From Synergistota bacterium (GTDB lineage: Bacteria; Synergistota; Synergistia; Synergistales; Synergistaceae), in assembly GCA_023450745.1 (NCBI GenBank), contig JAEXGR010000008.1, positions 1 through 53,689 on the forward strand: DNA of 53,689 nucleotides, in the 5' to 3' direction. Positions 15,482 to 23,970 of this stretch are shown here, piece by piece. Below the pieces are notes generated by a model. It was given only the letters and a program-made list of their open reading frames with translations. It was not told the origin of the DNA and made no database searches. Each line of letters opens with the position of its first letter. Within the stretch, counting starts at the first letter, position 1. A program made the translations under genes and the position numbers.

Positions 15482-17392
15482 GTGAAAAGGTCAGCAGTTA
15501 TACTTTTTATCATCAGTACCATCATCCTGAGCGCCGCGGCAGCTTTCGCGGCGAATCCGCTGGAAGAGCTGAAGACGCCGGCGGAGCTTTCCAACTGGAC
15601 GAGGACCACTTCGAGCGAAGAGGTTATCGATTACCTGACGCAGGTGGCAAAAAACAGCGGCGGCAGGATACGCATGGAGTTTATCGCTTGGACGACGAAG
15701 GGGAATCTCGTTCCCCTGCTGGTGATCGGCACGCCCGCACCAAAGTCGCCGGAAGAGGTGCCGGCTGAGAAGGCGACCGCCTATGTGAACTGCAATATCC
15801 ATTCCGGCGAGGTCGAGGGCAAGGAGTCGATGCTCATCTTCGCGCGGGAGGCCGCGCTGGGGCAGCATGACGATCTGCTCAAAGACCTTGTGATTTTAAT
15901 TGCCCCGAACATGAGCCCGGACGGCAACGACGACCTTGGGACATGGCGCCGGGGAAGCCAGTTCACCCCCGCGCTGGTTGGAACGCGTTACAACGGGCAG
16001 GGCTTCAACATGAACCGCGATATGACGAAGCTCGAGGCTTATGAGTCGCGCGCGGTGGTCGAGGTGATGAACAAATGGGACCCCATGATCTTCGTCGACG
16101 CGCACGCGACAAACGGCTCCTATATGCGCCACGCCGTCACCTACAACTGGGGACTGCACCCAAACACCGATCCCGACATCATGGGCTACAACCGCGGCGA
16201 GTTCTCGCGCAAGGCTATCGGCCCGGACTCGTACCTGTATAAGAAGCTCGGTCACAAGTCTATCCCTTACGGCAATTTCGGGAAAAATTACAGCGGCAAG
16301 GTCTCCGAGGGCTGGTGGACCTTCGAGGATTATCCGCGCTACACGACGAACTATGCTGGGCTCCGAAACCGCCTCGCGATGCTGCTGGAGGTCTATTCCT
16401 ATGACGACTTCAAGACGCGCGTGGATACGCAGTACGCCTGTATCTATGGAATACTTCAGACGGTGGTGCAGGACAAGGATAAGATCAAGGCCCTCATAAA
16501 GAAGGCCGACGAGCGGGGACTCGCAAGAACGACGGCGGGCATATCATCCGACGATAAGGTCTGCCTCAATTCGTCTCTCGCTATGCTGGACGAGATCGAC
16601 GGCGGTTATGTCAGCGTCGATTCGTACGCCATGGACGGCGATGGTCTGGTTAAGCCAACCAGCACCGATTACGATGAGGACGGGTTCAAAACCGCCATTT
16701 ACTTTGAGAAAGAGGCCGTGCACCACATCCCCTATTACGGCAAGTTCGTACCGACCGACACCGAGCAAATGGGGGCGCTCTATGTCCTCCGCCCCGGCGC
16801 CGACGACGCGGTGCAGCTCCTTCTCCGCCACGGCATCACCGTCGACAGACTCACGGAGGACGTGACGGTAACGGACTTTGAATGGTTCAAGATCGATACC
16901 CTTGGTACGAAGAAATCGCTCTACGAGGGGCATTATATGAATGTCGTCTCCGGCGACTGGACAGCCTCGAAGGACCTCACGATACCCTCCGGAAGCTTTG
17001 TCGTTTCGACAGCCCAGCCGCACGGCTCTCTAGCCGCCCTGCTGCTTGAGCCAAAGAGCGTCGACGGACTCGTCTCCTGGAACTACCTCGACAAGCTGAT
17101 CACGACTGAGGGCGCGCGCTACGACCGCTTCATGACCAGCGATTCAGTCTCCAAAGCAAGGGTGGTATTCCCCATGTGGAAGTTCCACGAATTCGGCGTC
17201 ATCCCGGCGCCAAAGCTGACGCCGGTGGAAAAGCTGGCCCATGACGAAACACTGCCGGCCCCGATAGAATCGGCTGAGCCCTACAAAGGCGGCTCCTCTT
17301 CGAGCGGCTGCAATGCCGGTGCGGTCGCAGGAGGTGTGCTGCTGCTGGCAGCAGGCGGCGCGGCATTGATCAGAAAAAAGTACCGTAGGTAA
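15482..17392 (+). CDS. Secreted M14-family zinc carboxypeptidase with Synerg-CTERM tail
   Basis: Extracytoplasmic metallopeptidase of 636 residues. A signal peptide (about 1-23, ending AAAAFAA) is followed by an M14 domain with zinc ligands H107 and E110 (NIHSGEVEGKE) and H208 (FVDAHATNG). The middle and C-terminal parts are not assigned. The protein ends in SSSSGCNAGAVAGG, a hydrophobic segment LLLAAGGAALI and RKKYRR. This tripartite tail is the Synerg-CTERM sorting signal, so the protein is probably processed and anchored at the envelope. The start is GTG, 7 nt after GAGGAGG. It probably supplies amino acids from peptides to this fermenter. A short hairpin with four Ts follows the stop. Confidence 0.93.
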   Translation: MKRSAVILFIISTIILSAAAAFAANPLEELKTPAELSNWTRTTSSEEVIDYLTQVAKNSGGRIRMEFIAWTTKGNLVPLLVIGTPAPKSPEEVPAEKATAYVNCNIHSGEVEGKESMLIFAREAALGQHDDLLKDLVILIAPNMSPDGNDDLGTWRRGSQFTPALVGTRYNGQGFNMNRDMTKLEAYESRAVVEVMNKWDPMIFVDAHATNGSYMRHAVTYNWGLHPNTDPDIMGYNRGEFSRKAIGPDSYLYKKLGHKSIPYGNFGKNYSGKVSEGWWTFEDYPRYTTNYAGLRNRLAMLLEVYSYDDFKTRVDTQYACIYGILQTVVQDKDKIKALIKKADERGLARTTAGISSDDKVCLNSSLAMLDEIDGGYVSVDSYAMDGDGLVKPTSTDYDEDGFKTAIYFEKEAVHHIPYYGKFVPTDTEQMGALYVLRPGADDAVQLLLRHGITVDRLTEDVTVTDFEWFKIDTLGTKKSLYEGHYMNVVSGDWTASKDLTIPSGSFVVSTAQPHGSLAALLLEPKSVDGLVSWNYLDKLITTEGARYDRFMTSDSVSKARVVFPMWKFHEFGVIPAPKLTPVEKLAHDETLPAPIESAEPYKGGSSSSGCNAGAVAGGVLLLAAGGAALIRKKYRR

Positions 17393-17406
17393 ATCAGTTA
17401 TCACAG

Positions 17407-17480
17407 GCCGGCCCGCAATGTCCGGCTTTTGATAGAATGCAGTTGCTGTAGGGCGCGCCAGAATTACCGGCGCGCCTTCA
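17407..17480. terminator. Two hairpins between convergent genes
   Basis: GCCGG (17407-17411) pairs with CCGGC (17422-17426) and is followed by TTTT, a weak terminator for the peptidase gene. A second stem, GGCGCGCC (17452-17459) with an identical complementary arm (17469-17476), could serve the leftward dehydrogenase gene. Confidence 0.5.
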
Positions 17481-17542
17481 TAAATTCACCTCAGCAAAGG
17501 GCTGCCGCAATCCCGCCGCCGCGCGGGAATGCAAATAGGCCG

Positions 17543-18658
17543 CTAATAGAGCTCTCTGTATATCTTCAGCACCCGTTCGCGGTCGAGAGGCACGAAGTTG
17601 TTCGCCATCAGGCGCTGCTGGCGCTGCATCACCGAGTCGGTGAACTCTTCCAGTTCTTCTTCCTTCACGCCATAGGCGCGGAGCGGCTTTTTGGAAAGGA
17701 TTTTGTTCAGCAGCCCTTCAAGCGCGTCCCAGACTTCGTCCCGCGGACAGCCGAGGAGGGCGGCGATAAAGTTCATCATCGCCGCAATCTCGCCGTCTTC
17801 TTTGACTTCGATGTAGTTTTTCATTACGCCGGTGAAGACCGCGTAGTTGCTTTCGCCGTGCGGCACGTGGTATTTTCCGCCGAGCGGGTAGGAGAGGGCG
17901 TGGACGGCGGCGCAGCCGGCGGTGCCGAAGGCGATGCCCGCGTAGTTCGCGGCGGTGAGGAAGGAGTCGAGCAGCGGGAGGCGCGCCGCGCGCCCCTTCG
18001 CCGCGATCTCCAGGTAGTTCCTGACGATTATCTCCGCGGCTTTGTAGGAGAGCAGCTTGGTGAAGTCGGTAGCCTTCGGCGAGAGCGCCGATTCCACGGC
18101 GTGGACAAGCGCGTCTATCGAGCTCGCGGCAAATACCTCAAAGGGCAGGTCGTGCAGCAGCTCCGGGATGAGCACCGCCTGGTCGGCGAAGAGGGCGTCG
18201 GCGACTAGCCCCATCTTGGTGCCGATGCGCGTGCGGTTGATGATCGAGATGTTCGTCACCTCGCTGCCGGTGCCGCAGGTCGTCGGCACGATGACCAGGC
18301 CCGCTTCGCGCCTGATTCCCGCGGGGTCGGCATAGAGTTCGTCGGTCGTCCTGCCGCCGGAGGCGGCGACGACTTTCGCGATGTCGACGATAGAGCCGCC
18401 GCCCACCGCGATAAGGCGTTCAAAGCCGAGCGCCGTCACCGCCGCGATTATCTCGTCGGTCATCACGTCGGTAGGCTCGCCCGCGCCGTAGTCTTCCATG
18501 AAGAGATGCTTGAGCGGCAGCCCCAGCGGGGCGAAGTATTTTTCATATATGGGACGGATGGTGAAGATGAAGTCTCCGCGGCCGAGGGCGAACGCTTCCG
18601 CGAACTCCCGGCAGTTTTTAAATCTGTGCAGCTCTGTTTTCAGGATAACCTCTTTCAT
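17543..18658 (-). CDS. Iron-dependent alcohol dehydrogenase, 4-hydroxybutyrate dehydrogenase-like
   Basis: NAD(P)-dependent oxidoreductase of the group III metal-containing family, 371 residues. The nucleotide-binding part has VGGGSIVDIAKVVA (about 86-99). The family motif TTCGTGSEVTN follows, and metal-binding residues lie in ASSIDALVHAVES and later in H-x5-G (AVHALSYPLGGKYHVPHGESN, with three His). Overall likeness is to 4-hydroxybutyrate dehydrogenases, which reduce succinate semialdehyde in fermenting anaerobes, but other short-chain alcohols cannot be excluded. The start is supported by GGGGAGG upstream. It stands alone, convergent with the peptidase gene and divergent from the ABC transporter. 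Confidence 0.88.
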   Translation of the reverse strand: MKEVILKTELHRFKNCREFAEAFALGRGDFIFTIRPIYEKYFAPLGLPLKHLFMEDYGAGEPTDVMTDEIIAAVTALGFERLIAVGGGSIVDIAKVVAASGGRTTDELYADPAGIRREAGLVIVPTTCGTGSEVTNISIINRTRIGTKMGLVADALFADQAVLIPELLHDLPFEVFAASSIDALVHAVESALSPKATDFTKLLSYKAAEIIVRNYLEIAAKGRAARLPLLDSFLTAANYAGIAFGTAGCAAVHALSYPLGGKYHVPHGESNYAVFTGVMKNYIEVKEDGEIAAMMNFIAALLGCPRDEVWDALEGLLNKILSKKPLRAYGVKEEELEEFTDSVMQRQQRLMANNFVPLDRERVLKIYRELY

Positions 18659-19094
18659 GACGGCGCCTCCCCGCGATGTTTTTTATTTTCTTCATTATTA
18701 TACTCAAGTTTTTACCGGAAGGATATCAGCCCCGCCGCGGGCGCGTGCCGGGGGGCGCGGGGGCGTTACCTGATATTTGCCAAATATTTACGGTAATAGT
18801 CCAAACTTTTCCTTGCAATTAAGCGGGAAAACTATTAAACTGTTCCTGCTTTATGCATTATATGTCGCTACACGGAAGGGACGTGAGACGTAAATTGAAA
18901 AAAAACACTGGTGTCTGGTGTGTCAGACATGGAGCGAAACTCCAAAACTTCCGCACGTTACTTTCGCGCCGGATTTCTTTCGGCTTTGTGGCCAAAGCTG
19001 CCGGTATGTCAGCTTTAATGTTATATGGCGAGTACCTTCGTATATGACATGCTCCTTTGGTTTCAGCACAAATAATCCAGAGGGGGGCATATAG
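18659..19094. promoter_or_regulatory. Gene-free 436-bp divergent region
   Basis: It separates the dehydrogenase and the ABC transporter. It holds a perfect 15-bp palindrome ATATTTG-C-CAAATAT (18773-18787) and an inverted pair TGTCTG (18912-18917) / CAGACA (18924-18929), both possible regulator sites. No known riboswitch fold is apparent by eye. Short ORFs here lack ribosome binding sites and look accidental. Confidence 0.4.
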
Positions 19095-19883
19095 ATGAAC
19101 ACCACAAACAAACCGTTGATCGTAATAGAAAATCTCTGCAAAAGTTTCGAGGATGGGGACGTCCTCAGGAACATCAGCTTTACCATCCGCGAGGGCGACC
19201 TGGCCTCGATAATCGGCCCGTCGGGCTGCGGCAAGTCTACCTTTCTGCGCTGCATAAACTGCCTGGAGCTGATGGATTCCGGCTCCGTCACCGTCGCCGG
19301 CGTCACCGTCTCGCGCAAGCCGGGAGAGGTGCCGAGCGACACGATGCTGCAGAAGGTACACGAGCTGCGCACCGAGGTGGGCATGGTCTTTCAGAGCTAC
19401 AACCTTTTTCCGAATAAAAACCTGCTCCAGAACATCATGCTCGCGCCGATGGTCGTCAAGGGCATGAAGAAGGACGAGGCTCACGAACTCGGCATGAAGA
19501 TGCTAGAGAAGGTCGGCCTCAAGGGCTTCGCGCAGAAATATCCCTCGACGCTCTCCGGCGGCCAGAGCCAGCGCGCGGCGATCGCCCGCGCGCTCGCGAT
19601 GAACCCGCGCGTGATGCTCTACGACGAACCGACCTCCGCGCTCGACCCCGAGCTGGTCGGCGAAGTTCTGCAGGTCATGAAGGACCTCGACGCCGAGGGC
19701 ATGACGCAGATCATCGTCACGCACGAGATGAAGTTCGCGAAAGACGCCTCGGACTACATCATCTTTATGGATAAGGGCGAGATCGTCGAATACGAGGACG
19801 GAGACATCCTCTTCGCGAATCCGAAGAACGACCGTACACGCGCCTTTTTGCGCCATTTCGTTAACGCGGGGGTGACTTGCTGA
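19095..19883 (+). CDS. Polar amino-acid ABC transporter, ATP-binding protein
   Basis: ATPase of 262 residues that powers amino-acid import. Walker A GPSGCGKST (about 38-46), Q-loop VGMVFQSYNLFPN, signature LSGGQSQRAAIARAL, Walker B VMLYDEPTSALD and switch His in IVTHEM are all present, in the GlnQ/HisP arrangement. GGGGGG lies just upstream of the ATG. The stop overlaps the start of the next gene (TGATG), so binding protein, permease and ATPase are one translational unit. The leader region carries possible operators at 18773 and 18912. Confidence 0.96.
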   Translation: MNTTNKPLIVIENLCKSFEDGDVLRNISFTIREGDLASIIGPSGCGKSTFLRCINCLELMDSGSVTVAGVTVSRKPGEVPSDTMLQKVHELRTEVGMVFQSYNLFPNKNLLQNIMLAPMVVKGMKKDEAHELGMKMLEKVGLKGFAQKYPSTLSGGQSQRAAIARALAMNPRVMLYDEPTSALDPELVGEVLQVMKDLDAEGMTQIIVTHEMKFAKDASDYIIFMDKGEIVEYEDGDILFANPKNDRTRAFLRHFVNAGVTC

Positions 19884-21463
19884 TGAAAAAATTTATTGCC
19901 TTGCTCGCGCTCATTCTGACGCTGCTTTCGCCGGCGGCGCTTCTTGCCGGTGACGCCGCGGCGGTCTCCGCCGACGGCGGGGAGAAGCTGCTGCGCTGGG
20001 GCGGGGACTCAGAGGGCGGCTTTCCCTACATGTTCCCCGACCCAAAGGACCCGAAAAAGCTCATCGGCTTTGAGGTAGACATCGTGGACGCGCTCGCCGC
20101 GGAGATGGGACGCAAGCCCGTCTATGTCAACAACGCTTGGGACAACCTGATCCCCGGCCTCGAGCGCAACCTTTACGACATCGCCATCAACGGCCTTGAG
20201 GTGACGCCGGAGCACGAAGAGACGGTCAATTTCTCGATTCCCTATTACAAGACCTACCTGCAGCTCGCCGTGCGCCGCAACGACGACGCGATCAAGGACC
20301 TTCAGGATTTGAAGGGCAAGATCGCGGGGACGCTGAAGGAGAGCTACGCGCAGATGGTGCTCGAGGAGGTCGGCGACGTTGAGATCCGCACCTATATCGT
20401 CGAGGCCAACACCTACGAGGACCTCGCGAACGGACGCCTTGACGCGGCACTCTTCGACCAGCCCATCGCCCTCTACTCGGCGGGCTTCAACCCCGAGATC
20501 AAGTTCGTCGGGCCGCCCATCGGCGAAATAATCTACGCCATCGCGATGCGCAAGCAGGACAAGGAGCTGCTCACCGAGGTGAACCGCGCGCTGGTGGCGC
20601 TGCGCGACAGCGGCAAACTTCGCGAGATCTACGACAAATGGAACCTCTGGACGCCGGTGATGGCGACGGAGTTCAATGACTTCGACCCGCCGAAATACGA
20701 GCCCGTTTTCTACAACGAGTGGGCCGAGGCGCATAGGCCGCAGCTGACGATGCAGAAGCGCCTGGAAAGGTACTGGGACGTGATGCCGCTCTTCGCGAAG
20801 GGCGCGCTCGTCACGATGGAGGTCTCCATCGTCGCGATGGTGATCGCAATCTCGCTCGGCCTCATTCTGGCGGTGACGCGCGTCTTCGCGCCGCGCTGGC
20901 TCGCCTTGGCCGCCACCTGGTATGTGGAGATTGTGCGCGGCACGCCGGTGCTGATACAGCTCTTCTTCATCTTCTACGGGCTGCCCTCGGTGGGGATAAA
21001 GTTCTCGCCCTTCTGGGCGGGGGCGATTGGCCTCGGCCTCAACTACGCCGCCTATGAGGCGGAGATCTACCGGACGGGACTATTCGCGATTCCCCGCACC
21101 CAGTGGGAGTCGGCGCTCGCGCTCGGCATGACGCGCTGGCAGGCGATGCGCGAGGTGATCCTGCCGCAGGCCGTCCGCGTCGTCATCCCGCCGATCACGA
21201 ACGACTTTATCTCGCTGCTCAAGGATTCGTCGCTCGTCTCGATCATCACGATGGTAGACCTCACCAAGGTCTACGGCCAGGTCTCGGCGACCTACTACGA
21301 CTATTTCGGCCCCGGCATCATCGTCGCGATAATCTACCTGCTGATCGGGCTGCCCTTCGTGCGCTTCGCGCGCTTCACGGAGAAGCGCCTCGCGGCGGCG
21401 GAAAACGACGGCAAGCAGGACCGCCGGGAGAATATCTACCGCAGCAGTACGCGTTATCTGTAA
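19883..21463 (+). CDS. Amino-acid ABC transporter, fused substrate-binding protein and permease
   Basis: About 526 residues combining two functions. A signal or anchor segment (MKKFIALLALILTLL) leads into a type-3 solute-binding domain (about 30-260: LRWGGDSEGGFPY, then IDVVDALAAEMG-like helices and the YDIAINGLEVTPEHEE stretch). A GlnP/HisM-type permease domain (about 300-510) follows, with transmembrane helices and the EAA loop ALALGMTRWQAMREVILPQA. The fused arrangement tethers the binding protein to the channel, as in GlnP of Gram-positive bacteria; it removes the need for a free periplasmic protein. The ATG at 19883 was preferred to an upstream TTG because it overlaps the ATPase stop. 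Substrate is not predictable beyond a polar amino acid. Confidence 0.93.
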   Translation: MKKFIALLALILTLLSPAALLAGDAAAVSADGGEKLLRWGGDSEGGFPYMFPDPKDPKKLIGFEVDIVDALAAEMGRKPVYVNNAWDNLIPGLERNLYDIAINGLEVTPEHEETVNFSIPYYKTYLQLAVRRNDDAIKDLQDLKGKIAGTLKESYAQMVLEEVGDVEIRTYIVEANTYEDLANGRLDAALFDQPIALYSAGFNPEIKFVGPPIGEIIYAIAMRKQDKELLTEVNRALVALRDSGKLREIYDKWNLWTPVMATEFNDFDPPKYEPVFYNEWAEAHRPQLTMQKRLERYWDVMPLFAKGALVTMEVSIVAMVIAISLGLILAVTRVFAPRWLALAATWYVEIVRGTPVLIQLFFIFYGLPSVGIKFSPFWAGAIGLGLNYAAYEAEIYRTGLFAIPRTQWESALALGMTRWQAMREVILPQAVRVVIPPITNDFISLLKDSSLVSIITMVDLTKVYGQVSATYYDYFGPGIIVAIIYLLIGLPFVRFARFTEKRLAAAENDGKQDRRENIYRSSTRYL

Positions 21464-21496
21464 AGGCCCGCCGCGTTACATAGTTACATAATACCG

Positions 21497-21529
21497 GGCG
21501 CTCCCTTGGAATCAAGGGAGCGCCTTTTT
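21497..21529 (+). terminator. Intrinsic terminator after the ABC transporter operon
   Basis: An 11-bp perfect stem GGCGCTCCCTT (21497-21507) / AAGGGAGCGCC (21514-21524) with a 6-base loop and five Ts. Confidence 0.9.
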
Positions 21530-21582
21530 CGTGTGGTAATCCAAAAGAAACGCCGCCATGACAGCCGCGGCGGGCAATTCGC

Positions 21583-23961
21583 TCAGTCGGCTTTGGGGGC
21601 GTCCTCCCCAGCCTCCCGCCGCGCCTGCTCCGCAAACATCCGTTCGAGTTCGTCCTCGTCGTGCGGAAGCGCGCCCGGTATCTCGGAAGGCGGTTCCGGG
21701 CCGCTGAGGCGCTGCGCGAGCCTGGTATATCTCGTGCGCGTGCGGTCGTTTTCCACGGCGATGCGCAGCGCCTTTTTCGCGCCGACGATGACGACGAGCT
21801 TCTTGCCGCGCGTGATCGCGGTGTAGAGCAGATTCCGCTGGAGCATCACATAGTGCTGCGTCAGCAGCGGGATGACGACGGCGGAATATTCGGAGCCCTG
21901 CGACTTGTGTATTGAGACGGCGTAGGCGTGAACTAGTTCCTCGAGTTCGGCGAACTCATAGTTCACAAGCCCCGCGTCCATCTTCACGGTGACGCGCGAC
22001 TCGTCGCCGTCTACCTTCGTTATCGTGCCGATGTCGCCGTTGTAGACGTCTTTGTCATAGTTGTTCTTTATCTGCATCACCTTGTCGCCCTCTTTGAAGA
22101 CGCGCTCAAGGCGCTGCACGGAGGCCCCTTTGCCGGTGTTGAGTATCTTTTGCAGCTCCATGTTGAGCCGCTTGGTGCCGACGTTGCCGTTGTGCATCGG
22201 CGCGAGCACCTGGATGTCGTTCACGGGGTCGAAGTTGAAGCGGCGGGGAATATTTTCGGCGACAAGTTTTTTGATCGTCTGGAGCACTTTGTTTTCAAAG
22301 AGCTTTTTGTACTCCTCGTCGCTGAGGTTTTCCTTTTCGACGCGCGGTTCGATGAAATAAAAGTCCGAGAGCTCCAGGCTCTGATCCTCGGGCAATATCG
22401 GCATCAGGCCGTCGTTGACGCGGTGGGCGTTCACAATGATGCGGCTCTCGCGCCCCTGGCGGAATATCTCCCGCAGCATGACCACGGGGCAGACGCCGGA
22501 CTCGATGAGGTCTTTGAGGACGTTGCCCGGCGAGACCGAGGGCAGCTGGTTGACGTCGCCGACAAAGATGAGCGACGCGCCGCGCGGCACCGCCTTGAGC
22601 AGGTGGTGAAACAGTATCTGGTCGATCATCGAGGCTTCGTCGACGATGAGGAGGTCGCACTCGAGGGCGTTCGTTTCGTTGCGCATAAAGGCGCCGCCCG
22701 TGCCGGGGCTGCCGACATATTCAAGCAGGCGGTGGAGCGTCTTCGCCTCATGGCCCGTCGCCTCGGTCATACGCTTCGCGGCGCGTCCGGTCGGCGCGGC
22801 GAGCATGACGCGAAAACCGCCCTCCTCACGCATGTGCAGCACGGCGCGGATGATCGTCGTCTTTCCCGTGCCGGGGCCGCCCGTGATCACCATCACCTTG
22901 GAGTTGACGGCGGTGATGATCGCCTCGCGCTGCGCTTCGGCAAGCGTTATCTCCATCTCGCGTTCAAGCCACGGCAGCATCTTGTCACAGTCGACGCACT
23001 GGCTGTTGTAAGGTTCGTTGATCAGCAGCCGCAGGTTCCGCGCGGAACTCGCCTCGGCGTAATGGAAGGCGGGCAGGTAGACGGCCTCCTGCTCCTGGCC
23101 CTCGCGGTCGGCAAACTTCTCGACGATGATCTCTTCGGCAAGGCGGGCCTGCTCGATGCCCTCGCGCGCCATTTCAAGCCTGACCTGCAGGGTCTGCGCC
23201 GAATGGGCGGCGAGCAGCTCCGCGGGGGCGTAGACGTGCCCCTCGGCGACGAGCTGGTTCAGCACATGCTGGACGCCGGCGCGCACGCGCATCGGCGAGT
23301 CGGCGGCGATGCCCAGCTTTTGCGCGATCCGGTCGGCGATCGTGAAGCCGATGCCGGGGATGTCGATCGCCATCCGGTAGGGATTGTCCTTGAGTACGGC
23401 GACGGCGCCCGCGCCGTACTGGCGGAAGATGCGCATCGCGTAGCCGGTGCCGATGCCGTAGCTCTGCAGGAAGACCATCACCTCGCGGATCTCGCGCTGT
23501 TCGCGCCAGGATTCCGCGATGGCGCAGGCCTTGCTCTCGCTGATGCCCTTGATCTCCGCGAGGCGCAGCGGCTCCTCGTCGAGGATCGGAATCGTCTCTT
23601 CGCCGAACTTATCGACGATCTTCTTCGCCATCGCGGGGCCGATGCCGCGAATGAGGCCGGAGCCGAGAAACTTTTCGATGCCCGTAATCGTCGCGGGGAG
23701 GGTCGATTCGCATTTGTGGATGTGGAACTGCATGCCGTATTTCGCGTTCTCCTCCCAGCGCCCCGCGAGGGTGAGCATTTCACCCTGCGCCGGCTCCGCC
23801 ATAATGCCGACGGCGGTGATAAGGTCGGCATGGTCGCGCACGCTGAGACGGAGAACGGTGTAACCGTTCTCCGCGTTATGGTAGGTTATTCGCTCGACCT
23901 GCCCCTTGAGTTCGATCACAAGGGCGGGCGAGGTGATTACGTTATCTGCTCTTTCAGCCAA
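21583..23961 (-). CDS. recD2: RecD2-type ATP-dependent DNA helicase
   Basis: 5'-3' DNA helicase of the RecD/TraA superfamily found in bacteria without RecBC. The 792 residues have an N-terminal OB/HhH region (about 1-330) with repeated helix-hairpin-helix-like segments (GIEKFLGSGLIRGIGPAMAKKI and the later IPGIGFTIADRIA), then SF1 motors: Walker A VITGGPGTGKTTII, motif II LLIVDEASMID, motif III FVGDVNQLPSVSPG and motif VI YTAITRGKKLVV. The start is TTG with AGGAG 6-7 nt upstream. It is 9 bp downstream of the amidohydrolase gene, so they are probably cotranscribed. Its likely role is genome maintenance and repair. Confidence 0.94.
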   Translation of the reverse strand: MAERADNVITSPALVIELKGQVERITYHNAENGYTVLRLSVRDHADLITAVGIMAEPAQGEMLTLAGRWEENAKYGMQFHIHKCESTLPATITGIEKFLGSGLIRGIGPAMAKKIVDKFGEETIPILDEEPLRLAEIKGISESKACAIAESWREQREIREVMVFLQSYGIGTGYAMRIFRQYGAGAVAVLKDNPYRMAIDIPGIGFTIADRIAQKLGIAADSPMRVRAGVQHVLNQLVAEGHVYAPAELLAAHSAQTLQVRLEMAREGIEQARLAEEIIVEKFADREGQEQEAVYLPAFHYAEASSARNLRLLINEPYNSQCVDCDKMLPWLEREMEITLAEAQREAIITAVNSKVMVITGGPGTGKTTIIRAVLHMREEGGFRVMLAAPTGRAAKRMTEATGHEAKTLHRLLEYVGSPGTGGAFMRNETNALECDLLIVDEASMIDQILFHHLLKAVPRGASLIFVGDVNQLPSVSPGNVLKDLIESGVCPVVMLREIFRQGRESRIIVNAHRVNDGLMPILPEDQSLELSDFYFIEPRVEKENLSDEEYKKLFENKVLQTIKKLVAENIPRRFNFDPVNDIQVLAPMHNGNVGTKRLNMELQKILNTGKGASVQRLERVFKEGDKVMQIKNNYDKDVYNGDIGTITKVDGDESRVTVKMDAGLVNYEFAELEELVHAYAVSIHKSQGSEYSAVVIPLLTQHYVMLQRNLLYTAITRGKKLVVIVGAKKALRIAVENDRTRTRYTRLAQRLSGPEPPSEIPGALPHDEDELERMFAEQARREAGEDAPKAD

Positions 23962-23970
23962 TCGCCGCTC

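Noticed and set aside
18853..19047. Small ORFs in the gap between the dehydrogenase and the ABC transporter
   Set aside because: No ribosome binding site, odd composition and overlapping ORFs on both strands; treated as non-coding.
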